Shown here: positions 45,397 to 54,477 of the stretch, piece after piece
Position numbering within the stretch: the stretch's first letter is position 1
Layout of the letters: each line of letters opens with the position of its first letter
From: Rhodospirillales bacterium
Lineage (GTDB): Bacteria; Pseudomonadota; Alphaproteobacteria; Reyranellales; Reyranellaceae
Assembly: GCA_009377525.1 (NCBI GenBank)
Contig: WHTW01000034.1
Location: 1 to 58,131 of the forward strand
DNA length: 58,131 nucleotides
Reading direction: 5' to 3'
Made by a program: the position numbers and the translations under genes
Notes under the pieces: model-generated
Database searches by the model: none
The model's input: the letters and a program-made list of their open reading frames with translations, nothing else
What the model was told of the DNA's origin: nothing

Positions 45397-45666
45397 CTAT
45401 CGCAGCGGGATATTGATGTTAAGACTCGGGTAGGCTGGCGCTGCGTAACCCGGGTCGTAGTACATGGGCGCCGGGGCATAGTAGACGGGCGGCGGCGCGA
45501 CATACACCACCGACGGCCGCACGACGCGCACAGGAGACTCGACCACATAGTAGGGTGCGCGGAATCGCTTGCCCCTACCGCCTTCACCGCCCTCGGCGGT
45601 CGTAGCCAGCGTGGCGGCGGCGCCGATGATACCGACGAGCAATCCGGCCTTCTTGGCTATCGACAT
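45397..45666 (-). CDS. small secreted Pro/Tyr-rich protein
   Basis: 89 aa. The signal peptide MSIAKKAGLLVGIIGAAATL is cleaved near TTAEG. The mature part is low complexity: VVYVAPPPVYYAPAPMYYDP. AGGAGG lies 5 nt before ATG 45666. Such YxPxP-rich small proteins occur widely in alphaproteobacterial envelopes; role unknown. Confidence 0.65.
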   Translation of the reverse strand: MSIAKKAGLLVGIIGAAATLATTAEGGEGGRGKRFRAPYYVVESPVRVVRPSVVYVAPPPVYYAPAPMYYDPGYAAPAYPSLNINIPLR

Positions 45667-45935
45667 TGCAGCCTCCTGTTTTCGCCACGACGACAACGTC
45701 GGCAATGCCTGCTGCGTTCCATTTCGGGATTGGGGCTAAATTGTGCCGACACGTCGGCCGAGGCCGAGTAAGTCGATTCCTGCGATTCAGTCGTTCACTT
45801 GATCCACTCCGGTTCTATGCCGTGGAACGACCTGCCATGGTGGTGGTCTTCCTGTGACCGGCGGGCTGGCGCGATCACGAATGATTCGCAGAGCGGCGAC
45901 TTTACGCCGCCACAATCCGCTGCATGCTGCCTCGC

Positions 45936-47327
45936 ATGACCAACGGCGCGGCCGATGCGATCCCGTTTGAAAGTGCTCTTTCCGATATCGTCTGGCCCGC
46001 CGCGGTCTCGGGTCGCGGCATGGCCAGCCTCTCCCTGCTGTTCCAGCTCGAGCGCACGCAATGGTGGTCTGCCGACCGCCTGCGCGAACGCCAGCAAGCG
46101 CAGTTGAAACGCCTGGTTCGGCATGCCGCCACTCACGTGCCGTTCTATCGCGGCCGCCTCGGCACATTGGCCGATGCCGAAGGCGAGGCGTTCTGGCAGA
46201 TCTGGCGCAGCCTGCCGTTTCTCACGCGCCAGGACGTGCAGCAGGCCGGCGACGATCTGCTCAGCCGCACCATCCCCGACGGACATGGCGAGCTGTCGGA
46301 GATCTTCACCTCGGGCTCGACGGGAAAGCCGATACGCGCCGTGCGTACCGACTTGTGGCAGCTGATGTGGAGCGCGGTGACGGTGCGGGAGCATCTCTGG
46401 CATGGCCGCGACCTGTCCGGAAAGCTCGCCGCCATCCGCGACTCGACAGCGGGCAAGGCAGCCTATCCCGCCGGCGAACGCCTCGAGCGCTGGGGGTTCT
46501 CGACCGGAGAGATCTTCAAGACCGGCCCGTGCGTCAGCCTCAACATCACGACACCGATCGACGACCAGCTGCAATGGCTGCGCCGCGAGGAGCCCGATTA
46601 CCTGCTGACGCACCCGACGATGCTTGATCGCCTGGTACGACGAAGTGCCGAAACCGGCGTGCGGCCAGGCCGCCTCAAGCAGGTGCTCACCATCTCGGAG
46701 ATCCTGGCGCCCGGCCTGCGCGAGCTCTGTCGCCAGCGGTGGGGCGCGCCGGTCGTCGACACCTACAGCACGCGCGAGGCGGGCTATCTCGCGCTGCAGT
46801 GTCCCGACGCCGGGCACTATCACTTGCAGTCCGAGACCGTGCTGGTCGAAATCTTGGATTCGGCTGGCAAGTCCTGCATTCCCGGTGAGATCGGGCGCGT
46901 GGTCGTCACACCGCTGCACAATCTTGGGATGCCGCTGCTTCGCTACGATGTCGGAGACTATGCCGAGGCGGGCGACGCCTGCCCGTGCGGGCGCGGCCTG
47001 CCGGTCATCCGGCGCATCCTGGGCCGGCGCCAGAACATGCTGCGTGCCGCGGATGGCGGCGAGCATTGGCCTCTGCTGTCGTCGGACGATATCGGCAAGC
47101 TTTTGACGTTGGCGCCGATCCGGCAATACCAGTTCGTCCAGACCCATCGCGACCGCATCGAGGTGCGCTTGCAGGCCGCGCGACCGCTCTCCGACAAGGA
47201 GGCGCGGAGCGTCGTCGACTGGGCTCGGACCAAATTCGGCGACGCGTTCCGGATCGAACTCGCGTTTCCAGCAGAACTGGCGCGCACGGCATCGGGCAAG
47301 TTCGAGGACTTCATCTCCTTGCTGTGA
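45936..47327 (+). CDS. PaaK/CapK-like adenylate-forming ligase
   Basis: 463 aa, AMP-binding superfamily of the phenylacetate-CoA ligase/CapK type. The P-loop FTSGSTGKPIRAVRTD is near residue 125, with RLVRHAATHVPFYRGRL before it (the typical PaaK N-terminal box), DTYSTREAGYLALQCP in the centre, and LLRYDVGDYAE...CPCGRGLPVIRRILGRR late. It should activate a carboxylate as an adenylate. ATG 45924 is an alternative start. No pathway neighbours, so the substrate is unknown. Confidence 0.83.
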   Translation: MTNGAADAIPFESALSDIVWPAAVSGRGMASLSLLFQLERTQWWSADRLRERQQAQLKRLVRHAATHVPFYRGRLGTLADAEGEAFWQIWRSLPFLTRQDVQQAGDDLLSRTIPDGHGELSEIFTSGSTGKPIRAVRTDLWQLMWSAVTVREHLWHGRDLSGKLAAIRDSTAGKAAYPAGERLERWGFSTGEIFKTGPCVSLNITTPIDDQLQWLRREEPDYLLTHPTMLDRLVRRSAETGVRPGRLKQVLTISEILAPGLRELCRQRWGAPVVDTYSTREAGYLALQCPDAGHYHLQSETVLVEILDSAGKSCIPGEIGRVVVTPLHNLGMPLLRYDVGDYAEAGDACPCGRGLPVIRRILGRRQNMLRAADGGEHWPLLSSDDIGKLLTLAPIRQYQFVQTHRDRIEVRLQAARPLSDKEARSVVDWARTKFGDAFRIELAFPAELARTASGKFEDFISLL

Positions 47328-47385
47328 ATCCTGCCAACTGGCTTCGCCGCCCTCGCGACGGATCGGATTTCCCGAATGGGCTCTT

Positions 47386-47408
47386 AGTCTTACTGACTCA
47401 GTAAGACT
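47386..47408. terminator. hairpin between convergent genes (3)
   Basis: Perfect 9-nt arms AGTCTTACT and AGTAAGACT around GACTC, 58 nt after the PaaK-like stop and 29 nt from the RTX gene stop. A likely bidirectional terminator. Confidence 0.6.
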
Positions 47409-47437
47409 GGGTCACTAAATGGTTGAGGGGCTTTGGC

Positions 47438-48817
47438 CTACCCGGCTACGCCAACGATCTTCACGACGAGTTCCGCTTCGGCGGAAACGGCAAATCCGTC
47501 GGTCTGGAGGTTGGCGGCGGCAACGCTCTCCGCCGAGGCGTCGACACCGGCCATCACCGCCTTTGCCCAGGCGACATCGCTGAGGCCGTACGTCAGGGCA
47601 AAGTGGGCGCCAACCAGACCCTTGTTGGCAAGGACCTGGGCATCGTCCGAGGCGCCATGGGCGCCATTGATGATGGCCAGCAGGAAGCTGTCCTTCGAGA
47701 CGTGGCCATTCCCCAGCTCGCCGCCCCAGTACGCCAGGCCGGGGGCATCAGGCGCTCGATCGAGCACGTTGTTGTAGACCGTGGCGATGAAGTCCTGGAT
47801 CGATTGACCGTGCGGATAGGCGGCTGCTGCTTCGGCCTGCGTGAAGAAGCTGCGGGCGATGTCCTGCAGGGATATTCCATCCTTCAACTGGCTTCCCCAG
47901 TACGCCAGTCCCATGGCGTCCGGCGCGCGATCGAAGGAGGCGCAATAGAGTTCGGTCAGTTGGCTGATCTCTGCCGATGACAACGCCGCCGTCTTGGTGA
48001 ACCACGTGAGCTCGAGCGCGCTATCCGAGAATTCCAGACGCTCGACTCCGATCAGCGTATCGGTGCCGTCGGTGCCGACATTGTCCTCGACGGTCACGGT
48101 GTCCGCGGTGACAAGCACGGTGTAGTCTTCGGCCAGACCGGCGAAGACGGCGGTGTCCACCGTATGCACCGGCGCCTGGTCGCCGACCGGCTCGATGCGC
48201 CCGAAGTCCAGGAAGGCGGCGAACTCCGTCTGGTCGTCGCTGTCGGTGAGCTCTTCCCACAGATCGAAGTTGTCGCTGATGTCGTGGTTCGCGGTGTCGT
48301 TGCCGTTGGTATTCTCGATCTTCTGCCCGCTGATGACGTGCACGTCGTCGATCGAGAGATTGTCCTGATAGTCGGTCCACGCATCCAGCAACGCCTGGCC
48401 GGTCACCTCGACGCCATTCAGCTTGTAGGCCCCTGCCGGATCGACGTGCTCGAAGAAAGCTTCCAGCCGGTTCTGGTAGTTCTCCCAGGCCTTCCAGTTG
48501 GCGTTGTCTCCGGGAGGATTGATCGCCTCGGCGAGCGTCACGACCACGGCGGGATCGCCGACGATGTTGCCTTCGGCATCCAGGTGATCGCCGATCAGGA
48601 GGTCGTCGCCGGCCCCACCAACCAGGATGTCCGAGCCGTGTCCGCCGACCACGATGTCGTTGCTGGCGGCGCCGGTCAGCGTGTCGTTCTGGCCCAATCC
48701 ATTGATGTAGTAGCGAATATCGTCGTCCGTCCCGATCAATATGTCGGCGACTGCGTTGCTGCCTTCGATAGCTTCGTCGTAAGTGTAAAGGCCACCTCGG
48801 ATCGTAATTGTCGCCAC
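47438..48817 (-). CDS. RTX-type calcium-binding protein with DUF4214 units
   Basis: 459 aa. N-terminal glycine-rich nonapeptide repeats occur around residues 50-80 (GGHGSDILVGGAGDDLLIG), the calcium-binding RTX signature. The C-terminal region has two copies of a DUF4214-like unit with LYCASFDRAPDAMGLAYWGS and VYNNVLDRAPDAPGLAYWGG. No N-terminal signal peptide, so export by a type I system is likely. GTG 48817 is preceded by GGAGGAG; the upstream part of the frame belongs to an IS256 remnant. DUF4214 proteins are often linked to exopolysaccharide or surface layers. No secretion genes nearby. Confidence 0.82.
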   Translation of the reverse strand: MATITIRGGLYTYDEAIEGSNAVADILIGTDDDIRYYINGLGQNDTLTGAASNDIVVGGHGSDILVGGAGDDLLIGDHLDAEGNIVGDPAVVVTLAEAINPPGDNANWKAWENYQNRLEAFFEHVDPAGAYKLNGVEVTGQALLDAWTDYQDNLSIDDVHVISGQKIENTNGNDTANHDISDNFDLWEELTDSDDQTEFAAFLDFGRIEPVGDQAPVHTVDTAVFAGLAEDYTVLVTADTVTVEDNVGTDGTDTLIGVERLEFSDSALELTWFTKTAALSSAEISQLTELYCASFDRAPDAMGLAYWGSQLKDGISLQDIARSFFTQAEAAAAYPHGQSIQDFIATVYNNVLDRAPDAPGLAYWGGELGNGHVSKDSFLLAIINGAHGASDDAQVLANKGLVGAHFALTYGLSDVAWAKAVMAGVDASAESVAAANLQTDGFAVSAEAELVVKIVGVAG

Positions 48818-49466
48818 GGGACACTCCTCCATTCCTGAGGTTTTAATAACGCCCCACGAGAGGTTTGGTTCAGACCGAATGCTACGCGTCACAGCATTGT
48901 CACAGGACTGGCCGCCAACCCTGGCGATTCGGTCGTCGCGATGGAAACAAGGGCGATACAGCCAGGCCGCGCTCTTCTCGCCATGGCCGGCGCCGGTCAG
49001 CGCCCCCACTTCGATCTCCATTAGCCGCTCGGCGGCAAAGGCGATCATCTCGCGTAGAATGTCCGCGTCGGGGGTCTTCCACGAGCGAACGCAGGTTCAT
49101 CATCTCGTCTGTCATCGGTGGTTCCTAAGTTGCTGGTTGGATCTCGCAACCCGACCCTAAACCGGAAATCGTCGATGACCGCCGCAAGGCCGCTACGGCG
49201 CTATCAAGCAGCGCGCTCGCTCGCGGCCTTGCTCCGACCAGCCACACCACCACCACCACCACCACCGGGGAGACGACCTATCGCGGAGCCACATGGCCTC
49301 GTATGCGCCCATTTCCTGGCGCGGCGAGATGGGGCCTGAGATTGGGCCCGGGGGGGGGGCGCGGCGGAGGGCTAGCTGCATGAGAACACTTTGAGGGGTG
49401 CTGATTCTACCAATTAGGACACGCGATGAAAGGCTTGGGTGTGGCCTCTCGGGGGCGTGCACAAAC
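48818..49466. other. gene-poor stretch with IS and repeat remnants
   Basis: Holds the IS256 remnant (below), a copy of the 25-bp block also found at 20221-20245 (here 49218-49242, inverted), a CAC-type microsatellite at about 49244-49267 and a run of 12 G at about 49348-49359. It must include the promoter of the RTX gene. No intact gene. Confidence 0.5.
48930..49115 (-). pseudogene. IS256-family transposase 5' remnant
   Basis: From ATG 49115 it reads MTDEMMNLRSLVE, then one frameshift later DADILREMIAFAAERLMEIE and VGALTGAGHGEKS, the characteristic N terminus of alphaproteobacterial IS256 transposases. The rest is absent; the downstream frame runs into the RTX gene. Inactive. Confidence 0.75.
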
Positions 49467-49913
49467 TTAACGCCCTGGGTCCGGAGGCGGCTGCGGGAGG
49501 GCAGCTGCGGCATCGGCGCAGAGGAGCTCTTCAAGAGCACGGGCCCGATCAGCGGGCATCCGCCATGTGCCGTTGAGGTACCGAGTAAGGGTGCCCTCAT
49601 CCCAGCCCAAGCGCTTCGCGACTTGGGAGAACCTCATGCCGGTCGCCCGCCGCTTGGCCTCCAGGCGCTCCGCGAGGGTCGTGGGTGCCGGGCTCGGGTC
49701 GTACTCGAGGAAGGCCACCACTGGCCGAAACTGATACGCCACGGGCTCGGTCTTGCCCTTTTCCCAGTTGGCGTAGGTCTCCTTGACGACGCCCAGCCGA
49801 GCGGCGGCCTCGCGTTGGAAGAGGCCGAGTTCCTTTCGGCGCTTCTTCAGGTGCTCGCCTAACGTTTTGGGGGCTTCGGAATAATCCTTCTTTCTCAATG
49901 CTTTGAAGGTCAG
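49467..49913 (-). CDS. XRE-family regulator with two HTH units
   Basis: About 148 aa. The first HTH is KTLGEHLKKRRKELGLFQRE then AAARLGVVKETYANWEKGKT; the second is AERLEAKRRATGMRFSQVAK then RLGWDEGTLTRYLNGTWRM. No ATG start; GTG 49913 (GGG GTG CCG CTG ACC) is a candidate and a TTG at KAL is another. The open frame extends 31 codons upstream through a block conserved in the copies at 37.4 and 44.7 kb, so the true start is uncertain. It is the intact member of the family. Regulon unknown. Confidence 0.75.
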   Translation of the reverse strand: MTFKALRKKDYSEAPKTLGEHLKKRRKELGLFQREAAARLGVVKETYANWEKGKTEPVAYQFRPVVAFLEYDPSPAPTTLAERLEAKRRATGMRFSQVAKRLGWDEGTLTRYLNGTWRMPADRARALEELLCADAAAALPQPPPDPGR

Positions 49914-50268
49914 CGGCACCCCCGGCAAAAAGGCAACGCGTCTCTGCAATTTGATCGCGTTGAACAACTGGAAGCGCGCCGGGTTTTGGGATTGCCTTGC
50001 TGCCAATAGCGCAACGCGGTGCGAAGCCGAATGCCGTATCCCTTCATTGTCGCGTGATCACGGCGGAAGCGCGCAATCGTTCGGGCCAACGCGGGTTGCC
50101 GGATCTCCAGTGTTCGAAACAGCAGCTTTTCCTCGTTGGGCTGATGAACCGCTTCGGATACCTTCTGTCCGGCATCGACTGTCGTCATCCCCAAGAGACA
50201 TGGCGGCCAAGCTCGGTGGGTTGAGGTTTTGTCTTTGAGCCGCAGAGAGAATGTGATTCTGTTATCGC

Positions 50269-50559
50269 GTGATCTCGGCGTTCGATGCACTTCCTTCCGA
50301 CCCTGCTGCGGTGCGCGCGCTGCTCGTTGCGGAGCGCGCCGCCCGGCAGGAGGCGGAAGCGGCGGCGGCGCACGCCCAAGCCGAGGCGGCCAACGCCGTG
50401 GCAGATCGGGCCAGTAATGAAGCGCTGATCGCTCATCTGAAGCTGGAGATCGAGAAGTTGCGCTGCCAAACGTGTCTCGCCTGCGGATTGGTCCACATGG
50501 TGAGACCGCAAACTGGGCAACTCATGTCGGAGAAGTTTCAGCCGCGCGAAGATCGATAG
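50269..50559 (+). pseudogene. IS66 transposase N-terminal fragment fused to zinc-ribbon tail
   Basis: 96 aa from GTG 50269. The first two thirds (LPSDPAAVRALLVAERAARQ then NEALIAHLKLEIEKLR) is the leucine-zipper start of IS66 TnpC transposase. Instead of the usual RELYGQRSER it continues CQTCLACGLVHMVRPQTGQL, like the tail of the small protein at 44506. Catalytic parts are absent. A chimeric remnant that may or may not be expressed. Confidence 0.65.
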
Positions 50560-50654
50560 CGCTGTTTTCGGCTGCTTCGAACTCCGGCACGCCGGGCAGC
50601 ATCAACCACTTTCACTATTTCGAAGAGCGGTGTGGAACTGCCAACGATCGAACT

Positions 50655-51300
50655 TCATTGAGCGTGTCGTTGTTGATCCGGTCTACGCAAGCTGACGTCG
50701 ATAGCGAGATGCTCGCGGACTTGCCAAATCGCTCCGACGAGAGCGGACGTGGTTGTCACTCCGCCAAAATCCCGCTCATAGAAGATTTCCGCCACGGGCC
50801 GCACGGTCCAATCGTGCGGACCATCGACGATCAGGCCGAGAAACAGGTCACCGTTCTGTTGCCGGGCAATCGCGGCAGCAGCATTGAGATGGACCGTCGT
50901 CCAGGGCCACTGTTGTGACACGATCGCCGCGACGCTGCCGCCGGTGGTGCCTGGCTCGTCATTGACGTTGGGCAACAGGAAGCCGAACTCCGTGGCAATG
51001 CTCGGACCCGACATGCCCTGCAAGCTACCCTTGCGCAGCACGCCTTTGAGGAACACGCCGGCGCCGACCAAGCTGGTGCCATGGGCGTCGTCCGACAGTC
51101 CATGGACGACCTCGCCCTGCAGCACAGCTTCCCAATTTGGCGCAAGGCCGTAGTTGAGAACCACGGCGGGGCCGCGAGCGTGCGTGTCCATCCCAGCTGC
51201 AGGTACTGCACAGGTCCGAGTTCGATCTCGACCTCTCCAGGATCGACTACAGCGGCATCGGTACCATCGAAGGGCCGGTACGCTACCTCGCGGGGCCGCC
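50655..51300 (-). pseudogene. outer-membrane transporter-like protein, damaged
   Basis: Frame one encodes RPFDGTDAAVVDPGEVEIEL then GPVQYLQLG, and frame two continues GPAVVLNYGLAPNWEAVLQG, EFGFLLPNVNDEPGT and RPVAEIFYERDFGGVTTTSA to the stop at 50655. A frameshift lies near 51170. Repeated amphipathic strands suggest a beta-barrel. The signal peptide is missing, so the 5' end is also lost. Similar proteins are annotated as transporter-like; substrate unknown. Confidence 0.6.
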
Positions 51301-51303
51301 TCA

Positions 51304-52062
51304 TCAGTACGGCTGTATGATGCTTCGATGATCCCTGACTTCGACAACGTCGGGGATGGTCTCAACCGCGATGCGGGAGGGCTCACGCGTAACCTCCTGT
51401 TCGACGCTTCCCGTTAGTTCAACGATACCGTTCGACACGGTAACAGTCGTCGCCCAGGGACTCGTCCCCGGTATGCTCAGAAGCGTCTCGATTACTTGGT
51501 ATCGGATCATGTCGTCGTCTCTGCTTGTGGGCTCGAGAGAGCCTTCGGGTCTTGCCGCCAGAGCTCGCATGATGTCGGCCCGGCTCACCACTCCAATAAG
51601 CTTTGCCCCTCGTATAACGGGCACCCTTCTTATGTGATTATTCTGAAGAGTTCTAACCACATCCGCTAACGAAGCGTCCTCTTCCACAGTGATAACTTTT
51701 CGCGTCATCACATCGCGGGCGTGCATGCCGTGAGATTTCGCCTTGGCAGTGCTCTCACTCTCGATTTCGTAAGCTATATGATTCTTATCCTCAATTTCGT
51801 AAGATATTCTAAATGACGACACACGTTCAAATTCGGTGCCCAACTCCTGCCGATGAAGTAGATCGCCTTCGCTCACAATGCCGACGACTGAACCGCGATC
51901 GATCACTAATACCGCGCTGATATGCCTTTCGCTGAGCAACTGAGCGATTCTGTGAACGGTTGTTTCCGGCTCCACGGTGGTGATATTGGCCGTCATTATG
52001 TCCTTGGCGCGGATCGTCAGGTTCGAGCGCGCATGGATCGGAATGTTGGCTGTCTGGATCAT
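51304..52062 (-). CDS. CBS-pair and BON domain protein
   Basis: 252 aa. CBS 1 is about 15-75 (RAKDIMTANITTVEPETTVH, ISAVLVIDRGSVVGIVSEGD), CBS 2 about 125-180 (HARDVMTRKVITVEEDASLA, IRRVPVIRGAKLIGVVSRAD) and a C-terminal BON domain about 195-250 (TVTVSNGIVELTGSV). CBS pairs bind adenosyl nucleotides; BON binds lipid or membranes. Such proteins appear in stress responses. ATG 52062 has AGCGAGG 5 nt upstream; longer starts to 52209 are possible. Confidence 0.85.
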   Translation of the reverse strand: MIQTANIPIHARSNLTIRAKDIMTANITTVEPETTVHRIAQLLSERHISAVLVIDRGSVVGIVSEGDLLHRQELGTEFERVSSFRISYEIEDKNHIAYEIESESTAKAKSHGMHARDVMTRKVITVEEDASLADVVRTLQNNHIRRVPVIRGAKLIGVVSRADIMRALAARPEGSLEPTSRDDDMIRYQVIETLLSIPGTSPWATTVTVSNGIVELTGSVEQEVTREPSRIAVETIPDVVEVRDHRSIIQPY

Positions 52063-52241
52063 GTCAACCTCGCTCACCTTGCTATGAAAAGTGGCACCCG
52101 GAGGGCTGACTTCCTTGATCTGCATCAATGGTCCGAAACGCATATCATCTCCGGCGAGTTCGTCGCTGCACACGAGGTGCTGGGGAGTACTCGGCCGGAA
52201 TAGCGACACCCCGACCTCGACAACCGGCGAAAGGCACAGCC

Positions 52242-52610
52242 ATGGCGTCCAATGAAGAAATCGTCCGGCGTTTCATTGCAGCGTGGTCTCGACTGAATGT
52301 CGACGAACTCGTCGGCTTCTTTACGCCGGATGGGACCTATCACAACATGATGGCGAAACCGGTGTCCGGCCACGAAGCGCTGCGCCAGTTTATTGGTGGG
52401 TTTCTCCGCGGCTGGACTGCCACCGACTGGGAGATCGTCAATATCGTCGCGCAGGGCGATCTGGTGATCGCCGAGCGTGTCGACCGTACCAAGCTCGGAG
52501 AGAAACAGGTCGATCTCCCATGTTGCGGTGTGTTCGAGCTGTCTGGCGGCAAGATCAAGCGGTGGCGCGACTATTTCGACTTGGCCACCTATACGCGGGC
52601 AGTCGGCTGA
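52242..52610 (+). CDS. limonene-epoxide-hydrolase-like (SnoaL-fold) protein
   Basis: 122 aa. It begins EEIVRRFIAAWSRLNVDELV and carries the epoxide-hydrolase type triad region: ERVDR near residues 79-83 and KIKRWRDYFDLATY near 105-118, equivalent to the Asp-Arg-Asp set of limonene-1,2-epoxide hydrolase. It could hydrolyse an epoxide or be a polyketide-cyclase-like relative. Divergent from the CBS-BON gene. Confidence 0.78.
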   Translation: MASNEEIVRRFIAAWSRLNVDELVGFFTPDGTYHNMMAKPVSGHEALRQFIGGFLRGWTATDWEIVNIVAQGDLVIAERVDRTKLGEKQVDLPCCGVFELSGGKIKRWRDYFDLATYTRAVG

Positions 52611-52709
52611 AGGTGGGCGCCGTAGACCGGTCCATTTGAATTTCGCGCCGCATACGCGGTCGAAGGCGGCCGGAAACGTGGGCCAAGGGCGATTTGTAAG
52701 AACTGGCTG

Positions 52710-52840
52710 TGCAATGCCGGGCGCTACGAGCGCACGGCGACGCGACGCGATCAGCGCTCCGGCAGCTACGATCGCAAGCTGCAGACCAAGGCCGGCGAGG
52801 TCACGCTGAAGGTTCCGAAGCTGCGCCGGCAGGCCTTCTC
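52710..52840 (+). pseudogene. IS256-family transposase fragment
   Basis: Encodes GRYERTATRRDQRSGSYDRK then LQTKAGEVTLKVPKLRRQAF, an internal part of an IS256 transposase (from about residue 50). It is a different subtype from the remnant at 49 kb. It ends just before the IS630 element. Confidence 0.75.
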
Positions 52841-52952
52841 GCAGTACCTCTCAAACCAGTGCAGCGCCGTTAAGAGCTGTACGGCCTTAAAGTCGAGACG
52901 CTGACTTTTCGGCTAGTACCTCATCACAGTGATTTTGACAGGTTGAATCTGG

Positions 52953-53210
52953 TCACTTTAGGACCGGCAAGTTTTCCGGGGGCACGAGGAGCTCGATGCT
53001 TCGGGCGACTCCGGGCTGTCGTCGGATCAGTCCGAGGCGCTCGAGGGTTAAGACCATTTGGTGGACCGAGGGCGGAGTGACCTGGAAGTGGCGCTGCATG
53101 TCGGCTTCGGCGGGCGGGCGTCGGAAGATGCGGGAATAGGCGTGGATGAAGGCCAGATACTGGCCTTGCGTGTCGCTGAAGCGGTGCTCGCCGCCTGAAT
53201 TTGGATTCAT
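52953..53210 (-). CDS. LexA-type HTH small protein in IS630 element
   Basis: About 85 aa. It has a winged-helix of LexA N-terminal type: FSDTQGQYLAFIHAYSRIFR then RPPAEADMQRHFQVTPPSVH and LERLGLIRRQ. It is divergent from the transposase gene and within the terminal repeats, so it is a passenger or a repressor of transposition. ATG 53210 assumed; a TTG at 53237 is possible. Confidence 0.7.
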   Translation of the reverse strand: MNPNSGGEHRFSDTQGQYLAFIHAYSRIFRRPPAEADMQRHFQVTPPSVHQMVLTLERLGLIRRQPGVARSIELLVPPENLPVLK

Positions 53211-53247
53211 CGGTCGATTCTTGTGGGCCTCCGACAAGGAGGTCGCG

Positions 53248-54369
53248 ATGAATGTACGTTATCGAGTGGAGCTGAGCCAAGCCGAACGCGGCGAGTTGGC
53301 CGCGATGTTGAGCGCCGGCAAGCATGCCGCGCGCAAGCTCAAGCGCGCCCAGATCTTGCTGGCGACCGATGCCGGCAGCAGCGACGAGGAGATCGCTCGG
53401 GCCGTGGCGGTGGGTGGCTCGACGGTCTACCGGACCAAGCGGCGCTTCGTCGAAGGCAACCTGGAACGGGCGCTGAGTGAGGAGCCCCGTCCGGGGGCGC
53501 CGCGCAAGCTCACTGGCCGGCAAGAAGCCTTGCTGGTGGCAACGGCCTGCGCCAATCCTCCACAGGGCCGCGCCCGCTGGACCTTGGAACTGCTGGCCGA
53601 TGAGATGGTCAAGCTGACCGAGCATGACAGCCTGTCGGGCGAAACGGTGCGTCGGCGGCTGGCCGAAAACGACCTCAAGCCGTGGCGCAGGGACATGTGG
53701 TGCATTCCCAAGGTCGATGGCACTTACGTCGCCCGCATGGAGGATGTGCTCGACCTCTATGCCGAGGCGCCCGATGCCAAACGGCCGGTGGTGTGCTTCG
53801 ACGAGAGCCCGGTCCAACTGATCGGCGAGGTCCGTCAGCCCATCGCGGCCAGACCCGGCCAGCTCGAACGCTACGACTGCGAGTACCGCCGCAACGGCAC
53901 CGTCAATCTCTTCATCTTCCTCGACGTCCATCGCCCCTGGCGCAGGGTCAAGGTCACCCAGCGCCGGGCAGCCCAAGATTACGCCCAATGCATGCGCGAG
54001 CTCGTCGACGTCCATTATCCCGATGCCGACTGTATCCGGGTGGTGCAAGACAATCTGTCGACCCACTCGCCCGGCTCGCTCTACGAGGCCTTCGCGCCCG
54101 CCGAAGCCCGGCGCATCTTGCAACGTCTGGAGTTCCACTACACGCCCAAGCACGCAAGCTGGCTCAATATGGTCGAGATCGAGATCGGCGTCCTGCGCGG
54201 CCAGTGCCTCGACCGCAGGATCGATGATCCAAAGCGGCTCGTCCGTGAGATCAATGCCTGGCAACGACAACGAAACGCCATCGGCGCCAAAATCAAATGG
54301 ATGTTCACAACCGACAAAGCGCGACGCAAAATGGGCCGCGCTTATCCCGTACTCGGCAAAGAGTCATAA
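53248..54369 (+). CDS. IS630-family transposase
   Basis: 373 aa. An N-terminal HTH region (SSDEEIARAVAVGGSTVYRT) is followed by the DDE catalytic core: Asp in VVCFDESPVQ, Asp in VVQDNLSTHS, and Glu in NMVEIEIGVL, the order for IS630/mariner-type enzymes. AAGGAGG lies 5 nt before ATG 53248. All catalytic residues present, so probably active. Confidence 0.92.
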   Translation: MNVRYRVELSQAERGELAAMLSAGKHAARKLKRAQILLATDAGSSDEEIARAVAVGGSTVYRTKRRFVEGNLERALSEEPRPGAPRKLTGRQEALLVATACANPPQGRARWTLELLADEMVKLTEHDSLSGETVRRRLAENDLKPWRRDMWCIPKVDGTYVARMEDVLDLYAEAPDAKRPVVCFDESPVQLIGEVRQPIAARPGQLERYDCEYRRNGTVNLFIFLDVHRPWRRVKVTQRRAAQDYAQCMRELVDVHYPDADCIRVVQDNLSTHSPGSLYEAFAPAEARRILQRLEFHYTPKHASWLNMVEIEIGVLRGQCLDRRIDDPKRLVREINAWQRQRNAIGAKIKWMFTTDKARRKMGRAYPVLGKES

Positions 54370-54477
54370 TCACTGTGCAGAGGTACTAGTGTCGGGCCCC
54401 GACCGCTTCCGAACTGACGCAGCTTACATGTGCGAAACCATCAGAGATCTTCCGCCAGCGAGCAGCCGCACGGGCCG

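Larger units (their letters stand above)
52916..54386. mobile_element. IS630-type insertion sequence, intact
   Basis: 1471 bp flanked by the TA duplication at 52914-52915 and 54387-54388. Its 24-bp terminal inverted repeats (52916-52939 and 54363-54386) begin GTACCTC, then CACAGTGATT, with 3 mismatches. It carries the transposase and a divergent small HTH ORF. Confidence 0.9.

Noticed and set aside
49244..49267. CAC repeat as a possible CRISPR or regulatory array
   Set aside because: Simple trinucleotide microsatellite without spacers.
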